This document shows positions 10,090 to 20,018 of a stretch of 64,000 bases of DNA, piece after piece (the stretch's first letter is position 1; every line of letters begins with the position of its first letter). The stretch is taken from contig SVQO01000006.1 in assembly GCA_015065325.1 (NCBI GenBank), positions 35,808-99,807 of the forward strand, in the 5' to 3' direction. Source of the stretch: Oscillospiraceae bacterium. GTDB taxonomy: Bacteria; Bacillota; Clostridia; Oscillospirales; SIG627. The notes under the pieces are model-generated. The model did not search any database. It worked only from the letters and a program-made list of their open reading frames with translations, and was not told the origin of the DNA. Made by a program: the position numbers and the translations under genes.

Positions 10090-11700
10090 ATGAATTCGGT
10101 AGTATATGACCCTTTGGGGGAATTTGAAAGCAAATACAGAAATCTGCATTCCGATTTAACCAACCGTTTTTTCGAAGACCTCGTCCAAAAATCCGGTGTT
10201 GATATCGAGCAAAACCGTGCCACCGTAAAGCAATATGACGAATACAGAGAGAATATTTCCAAGCTGCGCAAAAAGCTGAATTGGCTGCGTTTTTGGCGCG
10301 TTCTGATGTGCATTACGCTGATTTTGATTCCTCTTGTCATTTGGAAAATGACTCCCAAGATCAAAGCGCTGCGAGCGGAGATTTCCGAGGCGGACCAAAA
10401 AGCAGACGCGCTTCTGGCTGAGGCAAATCGACAGATGCATCCGCTGAACTCCTTGTTTACTGACCGCGATGCGCTGAATATCATAGAAAAAGCGATGCCC
10501 CTTCTGAGTTTTGAGCCGTGTTTTTCCTTGAAGCAGGAGGAGGATATGAAGCTCAACTACGATTTTGCCGAATTCGGTGAAACCGAGCAATCTACCCTGG
10601 ACGTATTGGCAGGGCACTACAACGATAATCCCTTTGTGTTCGAGAACAAGTTGATACATACGATGGGCGTTGAGACCTATTACGGGTATAAGACCATTTA
10701 CTGGACCGAATCCTATCGGGACAGCAACGGAAATTTGAGGACCAGAACCAGATCTCAAACCCTTCAGGCGTCCGTCACAAAACCGAAGCCCTTCTATCAT
10801 ACGCAGATCGTTTTAAATTACTGCGCCCAGGGCGGGCCCGAACTTTCTTTCAGCCGAGATGCAGCGCATTTGAATCAAAAGAGCGAAAAGGAAATTGAAA
10901 AGCTTGTAAAACGCGGTGAAAAGAAGCTGAATAAAATGAACGATAAGGCGCTGAGCAAGAACAGCGAATTTACCAGTATGGCGAATACCGAGTTCGAGGT
11001 GCTTTTTGACGCTTTGAACCGTGACAACGAAGTGCAGTTCCGTTCTCTGTTTACGCCGCTTGCTCAGACCAATATGGTATCTCTGATCCGCTCCGATTCG
11101 GGCTACGGCGACGATTTCCATTTTATTAAGCAAAAGCGTACCAATCGGATCGTTACCGAGCACAGTCAGGGTAGGGAGATCAACCTGCTTCCGCAGAGCT
11201 ATCAATCCTACTCTTTTGATGTGATCAAAGAGAACTTCATCGGAAAGAACACGAGCTTTTTCAAAGAGTTGTATTTTGATTTTGCACCCCTTTGGGCGAT
11301 CCCCGTATATCAGGAAAGACCCGTGCATTCCTTAAAGCCCATTCCCGACTATTCCCAAAACTATTCGCTGAAGGAGTGCGAGGTCCTTGCAAATTCCGTG
11401 GATTATAGCTATGTGGTCCATCCCGATACGAAAACAAAAGCGATTTTAAAATCCTCCTACGTTACCTCCCGCGACCGAGTTGACGAAACCTGCATTACCG
11501 CGTATTCCTACGATATCGAGCAGAGATGGGATTATATCCCCGTCTTGGGCGGAGACGGACGCTTTCATAACGTACCGGTACAGTGGGACGATTATCTGCC
11601 CTTGGTTGCGACCAATCATTTCTTTGTTTCCGCAAGTGAGAATGCGGAAAACCAACCTGTTATTGCAAGGCGTAACGGCCTTTGTATATTTAATTCTTAA
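10090..11700 (+). CDS. uncharacterized membrane protein adjacent to LemA
   Basis: Long ORF with RBS (AAAGGGGTG) before ATG 10090; one N-terminal TM helix; no family confidently recognised. Confidence 0.6.
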   Translation: MNSVVYDPLGEFESKYRNLHSDLTNRFFEDLVQKSGVDIEQNRATVKQYDEYRENISKLRKKLNWLRFWRVLMCITLILIPLVIWKMTPKIKALRAEISEADQKADALLAEANRQMHPLNSLFTDRDALNIIEKAMPLLSFEPCFSLKQEEDMKLNYDFAEFGETEQSTLDVLAGHYNDNPFVFENKLIHTMGVETYYGYKTIYWTESYRDSNGNLRTRTRSQTLQASVTKPKPFYHTQIVLNYCAQGGPELSFSRDAAHLNQKSEKEIEKLVKRGEKKLNKMNDKALSKNSEFTSMANTEFEVLFDALNRDNEVQFRSLFTPLAQTNMVSLIRSDSGYGDDFHFIKQKRTNRIVTEHSQGREINLLPQSYQSYSFDVIKENFIGKNTSFFKELYFDFAPLWAIPVYQERPVHSLKPIPDYSQNYSLKECEVLANSVDYSYVVHPDTKTKAILKSSYVTSRDRVDETCITAYSYDIEQRWDYIPVLGGDGRFHNVPVQWDDYLPLVATNHFFVSASENAENQPVIARRNGLCIFNS

Positions 11701-11715
11701 CGAAGAAAAGGAGTA

Positions 11716-12390
11716 ATGAAAATGGCAAATCAATTAGACGAACTGAATCCCGAAATCAGAGAAGAAGGTCTTGACACCAACGTCATCGTAAAAAAGCTCC
11801 CCGCTGAGGTAGGCGGCGGATCAAAGGTATTCGAATTTTTCCTTTGGTTCCCCTTCATCGTTCCGGGACTTGTATTTCTCTTTATGAAGATCAACGCGCA
11901 GAAGCATTTTGATCAGCTTCAGCAAAAGATCCAGCGCAACGCTTCTCAGATCGATAACTATCTGGAGCAGAGAGTTGTGGTTTTGCAGAACTGTGCACGT
12001 CTTTTGGATAAGGCGATCGATCTGGATAAGAGCACCTTTGAGAACATTGCAAAATACAGATCCGGCTATAACGGAGATGCGGATGCCGCACGTAACGAGA
12101 TCGGCGGTCAGATCGACGCCATCTCCAGAAACATCAACGTAGCCATTGAGAACTATCCCAACCTTCAGGCGCATCGTGAGATTGCCGATGCAATGCAGCA
12201 GAATATGTACCTGCAGAGAGAGATCACCGCTGCCAGAGAGCTTTACAACGATACCATCAACCAGTGGAACAGAGATATCTTTGCTTGGCCCACCAAGAAG
12301 ATCGTTGCCGCGAAAAACGGATACACCACCAGAATTCCTTTCGTTGCTTCCAAAGAGATCAAGGAGCAGGCAAAGGCGGTATTCTTCTGA
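11716..12390 (+). CDS. LemA family protein
   Basis: N-terminal TM; coiled region with QRNASQIDNYLEQRVVVLQNC and LYNDTINQWNRDIFAWP motifs. Confidence 0.8.
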   Translation: MKMANQLDELNPEIREEGLDTNVIVKKLPAEVGGGSKVFEFFLWFPFIVPGLVFLFMKINAQKHFDQLQQKIQRNASQIDNYLEQRVVVLQNCARLLDKAIDLDKSTFENIAKYRSGYNGDADAARNEIGGQIDAISRNINVAIENYPNLQAHREIADAMQQNMYLQREITAARELYNDTINQWNRDIFAWPTKKIVAAKNGYTTRIPFVASKEIKEQAKAVFF

Positions 12391-12397
12391 TTACACA

Positions 12398-12433
12398 AAA
12401 ATCCCTGCGCAAATCCTTTGCGCAGGGATTTTA
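12398..12433. terminator. bidirectional intrinsic terminator
   Basis: AAATCCCTGCGCAAA-TCC-TTTGCGCAGGGATTT perfect stem between convergent genes. Confidence 0.85.
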
Positions 12434-12444
12434 TCTTTATTGCG

Positions 12445-13098
12445 TCATTTTTTTTCAAGACTGCATACCGCGTGGTACAAAAGTACCATTCCGGTACTGA
12501 ATAGTGCTCCTCCGATGATATCGGTGAGCCAGTGAACCCCGGAGATTAAGCGGAAAAGCACCATGATCGCGGTGAACAGAGCCGAAAAAGTCAGCACGGA
12601 GACGCGGAACGTTTTCTTTTCGATCCGACGGTACGCTTGCATCATAGCAGTAGGCATCACACACATCATCAGCATAGTGGTTGAAGAGGGATAAGATGCC
12701 TCCAAAACGCCCTCGATCAAAACAGGTCGGTAGTTGATGACCGCGACCTCGAAGAAAGCGAATACCGCCATCACTGCAATATAAAAGCCGCCCAAAGCAA
12801 GAATGTTGAAATCCACCTTCAAAAAGCTTTTTCTTTTGATCCATTGCACGAGTCCCAAAATACCGAAAAAGGCGATGACACCGAGTGGAATCAGGCTTAA
12901 AAGATCCGTCAGATCGTACATCCAAAAATGCACGCCTGTCAGCTTGTGAAACGCACCGTTAAGCGTTCCAAGACCTACCTCGGATTCTTCGGGTCCGATG
13001 GGTTGAAGATCCACCGAAGAAACCAAAACGGTCCAGAGTATAAACGCCGCGAGAAATGCGGAAGAGAGAATAAAAATAATCTTGTTTTTTTTCGTCAT
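12445..13098 (-). CDS. phosphatase PAP2 family membrane protein
   Basis: Polytopic; SYPSSTTML and SGVHWLTDIIGGALFSTG match PAP2 motifs. Confidence 0.85.
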   Translation of the reverse strand: MTKKNKIIFILSSAFLAAFILWTVLVSSVDLQPIGPEESEVGLGTLNGAFHKLTGVHFWMYDLTDLLSLIPLGVIAFFGILGLVQWIKRKSFLKVDFNILALGGFYIAVMAVFAFFEVAVINYRPVLIEGVLEASYPSSTTMLMMCVMPTAMMQAYRRIEKKTFRVSVLTFSALFTAIMVLFRLISGVHWLTDIIGGALFSTGMVLLYHAVCSLEKK

Positions 13099-13240
13099 TT
13101 GAATCCTCGCTTATTTTAATGGAAAGCACTGACCTTATTCTATCACAGTTGTCACGGGAAAGCAACCTTTTGAAAGATTATTCCCGAAATTTGCCGTTTT
13201 CTCTTTTCAGACTTGGAAAAATGTGTTATGATATCGCTGT

Positions 13241-13588
13241 TTGAAAGGATTTTGCGGTATGTGGAGAAATTTGTTAAACTCAGAGCGAAGCATTACTCTT
13301 TGGAAAAGCTGTATCGTTTGTGACGAGGAGTACGAGGATCTTTGCAGGTTGATCACGGAGCGATGCGACGACGGCCATTTTGCAATCGTTTGCTCCGTTT
13401 ACGGTATAGCGACCCAATGCGTGTTTTGCCAAGCCGAGGAGTATCCTGCGTTTTATAAAGCAATAAAGTCGGATTTGACTTGCCTATTGGATCGTTGCGG
13501 AAATGAAGAAGAAAAAGCGAAGTCTTGTCGAGCACTTTTTCATCGTTATGCAAGCTTGGAGACGTATAGGAGGAAGCTGGATGAATAA
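13241..13588 (+). CDS. hypothetical protein
   Basis: 115 aa Cys-containing ORF overlapping the downstream HAD gene start by 8 nt. Confidence 0.4.
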   Translation: MKGFCGMWRNLLNSERSITLWKSCIVCDEEYEDLCRLITERCDDGHFAIVCSVYGIATQCVFCQAEEYPAFYKAIKSDLTCLLDRCGNEEEKAKSCRALFHRYASLETYRRKLDE

Positions 13589-14414
13589 GAGACTATTGGC
13601 GACGGATCTGGACGGAACTCTCTTGAACAGAAGCGGAGATGTATCTTTTGAGAATTGGGCTGCTATTGAAGAAATGAAGCGCCGCGGTCTTTACTTCGTT
13701 CCTGCATCCGGTCGTTGTTATTCCGAGCTACCCGAGAAGATCCGCGACAGTGAATGGATCCGCTATTATATCCTATCCGGAGGATCTGCGATCTACGATA
13801 AGGAGAAAGACTCCTTTACAATGAAGAGCATTCCCAAGAAAATAAAGGATCGGGTGCTTGATACGCTTTACCGGTACCCCACCTGCATTATGGCACACGT
13901 TGAGAAAAATTCCTGCGTGGACGCCGCGTTGCACGACGCCGAAAGCTATGCTTCCTTTGGTATGAATGATTTCTGGGTACGCTATGCTTTGGAAAAGGAA
14001 AAGCCGATAGAGAATTTTAAATCCTTTCTCTACGACAATGATCGGATCGGGATGATGGTGATTTTCTTTCGCTATATGGAGGATCTTGTGGAATGCAGAG
14101 AGATCCTGAAACGCGACGAGGACCTTCTCGTGGTCCAAACGGATCCTTATAATCTGGAGGTGGTCTCAGCAGAAGCCGGAAAGGGAAGTGCACTTCTGCA
14201 GCTTGCATCTATGCTGGGGCTACGGCGAGAGGAAACGATTGCAGTGGGAGACAGTCTCAACGACAAAACGATGATCGAACAAGCAGGTCTCGGCCTTGCC
14301 ATGGCGAACGCAATTCCCGAGATTTTAGCTATGGCGGACGAGGTGATCTGCGACAACGATTCCCATTGCGTAGCATATATTTTGGAGCGTTTTTGCTCGG
14401 AAAGTGAAGGATGA
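13581..14414 (+). CDS. Cof-type HAD-IIB family hydrolase
   Basis: MNKRLLATDLDGTLLNRSGD and AVGDSLNDKTMIEQAGLGLAMANA. Confidence 0.93.
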   Translation: MNKRLLATDLDGTLLNRSGDVSFENWAAIEEMKRRGLYFVPASGRCYSELPEKIRDSEWIRYYILSGGSAIYDKEKDSFTMKSIPKKIKDRVLDTLYRYPTCIMAHVEKNSCVDAALHDAESYASFGMNDFWVRYALEKEKPIENFKSFLYDNDRIGMMVIFFRYMEDLVECREILKRDEDLLVVQTDPYNLEVVSAEAGKGSALLQLASMLGLRREETIAVGDSLNDKTMIEQAGLGLAMANAIPEILAMADEVICDNDSHCVAYILERFCSESEG

Positions 14415-14418
14415 TTCT

Positions 14419-15744
14419 ATGAAATGCGGTTTTTTTCAAAAGGAGATTACTCCTCCGGTGGGATGCTACCTTTCGGGTAATCAGAATATCAGAATTGCGC
14501 AGGGCGTTGCCGATCCTCTTTACGTGCGTGCCGTGGCTTTCGAGGAGAAAAAGCTTGCGGTGATCCTTTGCTTTGATCTGATCGGTATGATCCAAAAGGA
14601 AGCGCTGAAGATCCGTGCCTACGTGGCAAAGCGGCTGGGACTGGAGGAAAAGGACGTAATTCTTACCTGTACCCATACCCATACCGCTCCCAATATTCAC
14701 AGCCGCTTTTTCCCGAAGGAAGAATATTTAATGACGTCTCTGAAGGATCTTGCACTTTCGGCGGCACAGGGAGCCATTGCGGATCTTGCCGATGCAGAGG
14801 CGTATTTTTCCCGAGATGAATTGCCCGGTATTTCCTTCAATCGCCGCTACGTGATGAAGGATGGGAGCTTTAAGACCAATCCCGGCAGAAGAAATCCGGA
14901 TATTTTAAGACCTGCCTCACCGCCCGACGATACCGTTCAGCTTTTGCGCTTTGACCGCGGAGAAAAAGGAGATATTCTTCTGGTGAATTTTCAGGTGCAT
15001 CCCGACGTGCGCGGAAGGAAAAACGGTAATTTGATTTCTGCGGATTACCCCGGGGTGGTATGTGCTACGCTTGAGAACGCCTTACCGGGAACTCATTGTA
15101 TCTATTTTAACGGTGCATCCGGCGATTTGAATCATATCAACGTAAATGCACCCGAGTGGGATAAGAATGCGGGTCCCTCCCATTCCAGACATATGGGCTT
15201 GTCCATTGCAGGGAAGGTGCTTGGAATGATCTCCAAGGCTCGCCCCGTTTCTCTCGGTGAGGTCCGTACCCATCAGCTGGATCTTGCCGTGCCCGCAAGA
15301 GAATATACCGATGAGGAATTGCGTCGCGCACAGCAGTATATGCAGTGGTATCTTGCAGGAGAAGCTGAGAAGATCCCGTTGGATGCGGGAAATTATACTA
15401 CCATCATCTACGAAGCACTTGGAGTCCTTACCGCTTACGAAAGCGGCGGAACCTTTACAATGCCTCTTACCGGGCTTTCTTTCGGCGATGTTTCATTCGT
15501 TGGCTTCCCCGGTGAGGTCTTTTCCGAGATCGGTCGCCGAACACGGGAAACGTCTCCCTTTAAAGTGCAATTTATTATGGGGCTGACCCACGGCTACCCC
15601 GACTATTTTCCAACAAAGGATGCTTACGAGGTGGACGGTTACGAGCGACGGTCCTCTCCCTATAAGGCAGGCGTTGGTGAAATTATGACGGAAGGCGGCA
15701 GGCGCTTCCTCAAGGAGCTTTTTTCTCAAAATGAAAAGGAGTAA
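14419..15744 (+). CDS. neutral/alkaline ceramidase-like hydrolase
   Basis: EITPPVGCYLSG, LTCTHTHTAPN and FNGASGDLNH motifs. Confidence 0.75.
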   Translation: MKCGFFQKEITPPVGCYLSGNQNIRIAQGVADPLYVRAVAFEEKKLAVILCFDLIGMIQKEALKIRAYVAKRLGLEEKDVILTCTHTHTAPNIHSRFFPKEEYLMTSLKDLALSAAQGAIADLADAEAYFSRDELPGISFNRRYVMKDGSFKTNPGRRNPDILRPASPPDDTVQLLRFDRGEKGDILLVNFQVHPDVRGRKNGNLISADYPGVVCATLENALPGTHCIYFNGASGDLNHINVNAPEWDKNAGPSHSRHMGLSIAGKVLGMISKARPVSLGEVRTHQLDLAVPAREYTDEELRRAQQYMQWYLAGEAEKIPLDAGNYTTIIYEALGVLTAYESGGTFTMPLTGLSFGDVSFVGFPGEVFSEIGRRTRETSPFKVQFIMGLTHGYPDYFPTKDAYEVDGYERRSSPYKAGVGEIMTEGGRRFLKELFSQNEKE

Positions 15745-15747
15745 ACC

Positions 15748-16893
15748 GTGAAAAGTATTGTTTCTTGTCCGAATGATTTTATTGATTCGGTTTTGTACGT
15801 AGATTTCGGCGATCGCATCAAGGCGGCTATCCGTACCTCGGTAAAGTGCTACGCCTTTGCAGATCTGAGCGGTGTTCGCTTTTGCGAGGAGGGAAATCTG
15901 GCGGAGCCCTTTCATTTTAAGGATCATATCTTCTTTTTCCCCAAGGAAACCCTGATGCGAACCCGTGATTTTACCGTAACCTTCCGCTTTCGAGCGGAAA
16001 ACGAGGTTTTTCAAAAAAGCGGTGACGTGATCTTCCGTGATTTTTCTTTTGATCCTGACGCGCTTTCCTCTTACGAGGAGGAATTTGCAAAAATGGATCG
16101 GGGGCTCGTTTGTAAGAAAAGAGAAACGGGAGTGGTGGCAAAAGGTGCGGAATACGCAATAGAGCACTATGAGACCCGCGCTGGCGAGCCCGTGGTGGTT
16201 CACGCCTTTCTCTATGACTCTAAGACTTTTACCATGCTTTGCGGTACTCCACAGGGCACCTTCGATTACCGCGGTCAAAAGGAAACCGTTATGGATACGG
16301 TGAATTTTGAGGTATCCCGGGGCAGAGATATTCTTGCCGCCTTCAATGCAGATTTTTTCGATATGTTTGGTGATTGTGCACCCTCCGGGCTTTGTGTGAA
16401 GGACGGGGTCGTCGTTGCGAACCCTCAAAGCGATCGCTATTTTTTCGGTGTGAAAAAGGATGGAGAGCATATTATTGATACTTTGGCAGGCAAGCCTCGG
16501 CTATTGCAGGAGCTGGATCAGGTCGTTTGCGGCTTGAATTTGCTTCTGGAGGACGGTAAGGTGTGTGACGTTGCCGTTGGAGAGCTGTTCGGTATGAGAA
16601 CCCATCCCAGAACCGTGGTAGGTCTTACTGAAGACGCCCGTGTGATCATTCTCGTGATCGACGGCAGACGCCCGTGGCATTCCAACGGTGCAACGCTTCG
16701 GGAGTGTGCAATGCTTTTGAAGGAGCACGGCGCGGTGCGCGGTGTCAATCTGGACGGCGGCGGTTCCAGTACCTTCATTATAAAAAAAGAAGACGGAACC
16801 CGTGAAATGCTTAATCACCCGGCGGATCTGCATCGCCCATTTGACGATCTCGTCCGCGACGTGTTCAACAGTATTTTGATCGTAAAAAAATGA
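15748..16893 (+). CDS. phosphodiester glycosidase family protein (NAGPA-like)
   Basis: AAFNADFFDM, IDGRRPWHSNGATLRECAMLLKEHGAVRGVNLDGGGSSTF. Confidence 0.85.
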   Translation: MKSIVSCPNDFIDSVLYVDFGDRIKAAIRTSVKCYAFADLSGVRFCEEGNLAEPFHFKDHIFFFPKETLMRTRDFTVTFRFRAENEVFQKSGDVIFRDFSFDPDALSSYEEEFAKMDRGLVCKKRETGVVAKGAEYAIEHYETRAGEPVVVHAFLYDSKTFTMLCGTPQGTFDYRGQKETVMDTVNFEVSRGRDILAAFNADFFDMFGDCAPSGLCVKDGVVVANPQSDRYFFGVKKDGEHIIDTLAGKPRLLQELDQVVCGLNLLLEDGKVCDVAVGELFGMRTHPRTVVGLTEDARVIILVIDGRRPWHSNGATLRECAMLLKEHGAVRGVNLDGGGSSTFIIKKEDGTREMLNHPADLHRPFDDLVRDVFNSILIVKK

Positions 16894-16894
16894 A

Positions 16895-16929
16895 GAAAAG
16901 GAACGATTCCTCGTGAATCGTTCCTTTTC
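16895..16929. terminator. bidirectional intrinsic terminator
   Basis: AAAAGGAACGATTC-CTCGT-GAATCGTTCCTTTT between convergent genes. Confidence 0.8.
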
Positions 16930-16931
16930 GT

Positions 16932-17858
16932 TTATGAAAAGAGGGGAGTGGATAAATAACGCTCGCCCGTGTCGGGAAGAAGAACTACGATTCGCTTTCC
17001 TCGCATGTCCTCTCTCAGAGAAAGCTTTTTTGCGCAGGCAAGCGCTGCACCCGAGGAGATCCCGACAAGCAGACCTTCCTTTTGCGCTAAAAGCCGTGCG
17101 GCCTCGTATGCTTCCTCTTCCGTAGCCTTGTAGATCTCGTCGTAGATCTCGGTGTCCAGAACCTCGGGAACAAAGCCGGCTCCGATTCCTTGGATTCCGT
17201 GTGCACCCGCGGCTTTTCCCGAAAGAACGGCAGATTTTGCCGGCTCGATGGCTACGATCCTAACGTTTGGATTTTTCTCCTTCAGGTATCTGCCCGTACC
17301 GGTGACGGTTCCTCCCGTGCCTACGCAGGCAACGAAAGCATCTACCGTCCCATCGCTGTCCTCCCAAATCTCCGGGCCCGTGGTCAGATAGTGTGCCTTG
17401 GCGTTGGACGGATTTTCGAACTGCCCCGCCAAAAAGCTTCCTTCAATGGTAGCGGCAAGCTCTTTTGCCTTTTCGATGGCACCTGCCATTCCCTTGCTTC
17501 CCTCCGTTAAAACGATTTCGGCTCCGTATGCCTTCAGCAAAAGTTGGCGTTCGCGGCTCATGGTCTCGGGCATGGTGAAAATTGCACGGTACCCCCGCAG
17601 GGCGGCGAGGGAAGCAAGACCGATTCCCGTATTTCCGCTGGTTGGCTCAATGATGGTGCCACCATTTTTAATAAGACCCTTTTTCTCTGCATCAAGGAGC
17701 ATTTGAAGTGCAACTCTGTCCTTTGCACTTCCTGCAGGATTGAAGCCCTCCGGCTTTGCAATGACGTTTGCAAGAGATCCCCATTCCCGTTCTAATTTTT
17801 CAAGTCTGATCAAAGGTGTTTTTCCGATCAGCTCTGAAACGTCTTTATAAATTTTCAT
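16932..17858 (-). CDS. cysK: cysteine synthase A
   Basis: GKTPLIRLEKLE, PAGSAKDRVALQML, EPTSGNTGIGLA, GTGGTVTGTGRYLKEKNP, VGISSGAAL. Confidence 0.95.
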   Translation of the reverse strand: MKIYKDVSELIGKTPLIRLEKLEREWGSLANVIAKPEGFNPAGSAKDRVALQMLLDAEKKGLIKNGGTIIEPTSGNTGIGLASLAALRGYRAIFTMPETMSRERQLLLKAYGAEIVLTEGSKGMAGAIEKAKELAATIEGSFLAGQFENPSNAKAHYLTTGPEIWEDSDGTVDAFVACVGTGGTVTGTGRYLKEKNPNVRIVAIEPAKSAVLSGKAAGAHGIQGIGAGFVPEVLDTEIYDEIYKATEEEAYEAARLLAQKEGLLVGISSGAALACAKKLSLREDMRGKRIVVLLPDTGERYLSTPLFS

Positions 17859-17889
17859 CGTATTACCTCGCTTGCTTCATTCTTAAACC

Positions 17890-17918
17890 ATTATAGTACG
17901 GTTTTCCCGCGTCGTCAA
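17890..17918 (-). promoter_or_regulatory. putative sigma-A promoter for cysK
   Basis: Minus strand TTGACG-17 nt-TATAAT. Confidence 0.6.
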
Positions 17919-18033
17919 GAAATTGGAGAAACGGAACTTGCGAAAAAAATTCCGAACCCCTTTTCATTTGAAAAGATTTGTGGTATAATACTTCTAATAT
18001 GGATTATTATGCGCAGAGAAAGGAGGACTTGCG

Positions 18034-20001
18034 ATGGATCACTTTAAGCTGGTATCGGAGTATGCACCCACCGGTGATCAGCCCGAGGCCATTCAAAAAC
18101 TGGTTGACGGAATTTGTAGCGGTGCCAAGGAGCAGACGCTGCTTGGTGTTACCGGCTCCGGTAAAACTTTTACGATGGCAAATATTATTGCCAAGCTGAA
18201 CCGTCCCACCCTCGTTCTCGCTCACAATAAGACTCTCGCCGCACAGTTGTGTTCTGAATTTAGGGAGTTTTTTCCCGAGAATGCGGTTGAATATTTTGTT
18301 TCCTACTACGATTATTATCAGCCCGAGGCGTATATTCCCGGAAAAGATGTTTACATCGAAAAAGACTCCGCCATTAACGAGGAGATCGATAAGCTGCGCC
18401 ACAGTGCCACCTCCGCTCTTTTTGAACGAAGGGACGTAATCATCGTGGCTTCCGTATCCTGCATCTATACCTTGGGTGATCCTGCGGAGTATTCCTCCAT
18501 GACCGTTTCCCTCCGTCCCGGTATGGAGTTGTCCCGTGATGATCTGCTTCGCCGTCTGGTGGAGATCCAGTACGAGAGAAACGACGTGAATTTCGTGCGC
18601 AACAAATTTCGCGTACGCGGCGACGTAGTGGATATTTTTCCTGCGGGCAACAGCGAAACTGCGGTTCGGGTGGAGTTCTTCGGCGATGAGATCGACCGCA
18701 TCGTGGAATTTCACGCTTTGACCGGAACGACCGTTGCAACTTTGAACCATATTGTAATCTATCCCGCGAGCCACTATACAACAAGTCTTGAGAAAAGAGA
18801 AAAGGCAATTCGTGAGATCGAGATGGAATTGGCGGAACGTATCAAGTATTTTGAGAGTCAGGGAAGAGTACTGGAGGCACAGCGTCTGCGTGATCGAGTT
18901 ACCTACGATATGGAAATGGTTCGCGAGATCGGATATTGCAGCGGTATCGAGAACTATTCCCGCGTCTTTGCCGGCAATCCTCCCGGAAGTACCCCCTTTA
19001 CGCTGATGGATTATTTTCCCGAGGATTTCGTTCTGATGATCGACGAGTCCCACGTGACCATTCCTCAGGTGCGGGCAATGAGCGCGGGAGATCGGGCGAG
19101 AAAGGAAAATCTGGTGGAATACGGCTTCCGATTGCCCTCTGCTTACGATAACCGACCCTTGCGCTTCGAGGAATTTGAGGAGCGAATGGGCCAAACAATT
19201 TACGTCAGCGCAACCCCTGCAGAATTTGAATTGGAGCGAAGCGAGCAGATCGTGGAACAGATCATTCGGCCAACGGGTCTTTTGGATCCCTTGTGCGAGG
19301 TTCGAAAAACCGAAGGTCAGATCGACGATCTGATCGGGGAGATCCTGTCCCGTGTGGATAAAAAAGAACGGGTTTTGGTCGTAACGCTTACCAAAAAAAT
19401 GGCGGAGGATCTCACCGACTACCTGACCGAAAAGGGGATTCGCGTTCGCTATATGCATCACAATGTGGAAACGATGGAGCGGGTAGAGCTTCTGAAGGAT
19501 CTTCGGCGCGGTGAATTTGACGTGCTTGTGGGCATCAATCTGCTCCGCGAGGGTCTGGACCTTCCCGAGGTGTCGCTCATTGCCATTTTGGACGCGGATA
19601 AGGAGGGCTTTTTGCGAAGCCGCCGAAGCCTGGTTCAGATCATCGGCAGAGCTGCCAGGCACGTGGACGGACGGGTAATTCTCTATGCGGATACCGTGAC
19701 CGACTCTATGAAAGGGGCGCTGGATGAAACGGCCAGAAGAAGAAGCCTTCAGGAAGCGTATAATAAGGAGCACGGTATTACTCCTCGCGGCATCGTTAAG
19801 AAAGTACAGTCTTTGCCTACCGTGACGGAGAAGGAGACTGATTCCGCCAAGACGAAGAAAAAAGCAAAAATGACGGCAGCCGAAAAGAGCCGTCTGTGCG
19901 AAAAACTCAGATTTGAAATGATGTCAGCCGCAAAGCGGCTTGATTTTGAAACTGCGGCTGCATTGAGAGATCAGTTGCGGGCTTTGCAGGGCAACTCGTA
20001 A
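18034..20001 (+). CDS. uvrB: excinuclease ABC subunit UvrB
   Basis: [56 protein letters not shown]-terminal UVR motif. Confidence 0.98.
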   Translation: MDHFKLVSEYAPTGDQPEAIQKLVDGICSGAKEQTLLGVTGSGKTFTMANIIAKLNRPTLVLAHNKTLAAQLCSEFREFFPENAVEYFVSYYDYYQPEAYIPGKDVYIEKDSAINEEIDKLRHSATSALFERRDVIIVASVSCIYTLGDPAEYSSMTVSLRPGMELSRDDLLRRLVEIQYERNDVNFVRNKFRVRGDVVDIFPAGNSETAVRVEFFGDEIDRIVEFHALTGTTVATLNHIVIYPASHYTTSLEKREKAIREIEMELAERIKYFESQGRVLEAQRLRDRVTYDMEMVREIGYCSGIENYSRVFAGNPPGSTPFTLMDYFPEDFVLMIDESHVTIPQVRAMSAGDRARKENLVEYGFRLPSAYDNRPLRFEEFEERMGQTIYVSATPAEFELERSEQIVEQIIRPTGLLDPLCEVRKTEGQIDDLIGEILSRVDKKERVLVVTLTKKMAEDLTDYLTEKGIRVRYMHHNVETMERVELLKDLRRGEFDVLVGINLLREGLDLPEVSLIAILDADKEGFLRSRRSLVQIIGRAARHVDGRVILYADTVTDSMKGALDETARRRSLQEAYNKEHGITPRGIVKKVQSLPTVTEKETDSAKTKKKAKMTAAEKSRLCEKLRFEMMSAAKRLDFETAAALRDQLRALQGNS

Positions 20002-20018
20002 AAAAGAAGGAAAATAAA

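Noticed and set aside
15493-16470. 325 aa minus-strand ORF
   Set aside because: Antisense to the ceramidase-like and NAGPA-like genes.
18007-19773. 588 aa minus-strand ORF opposite uvrB
   Set aside because: Shadow ORF antisense to an unambiguous UvrB; low-complexity translation with no recognisable domain.
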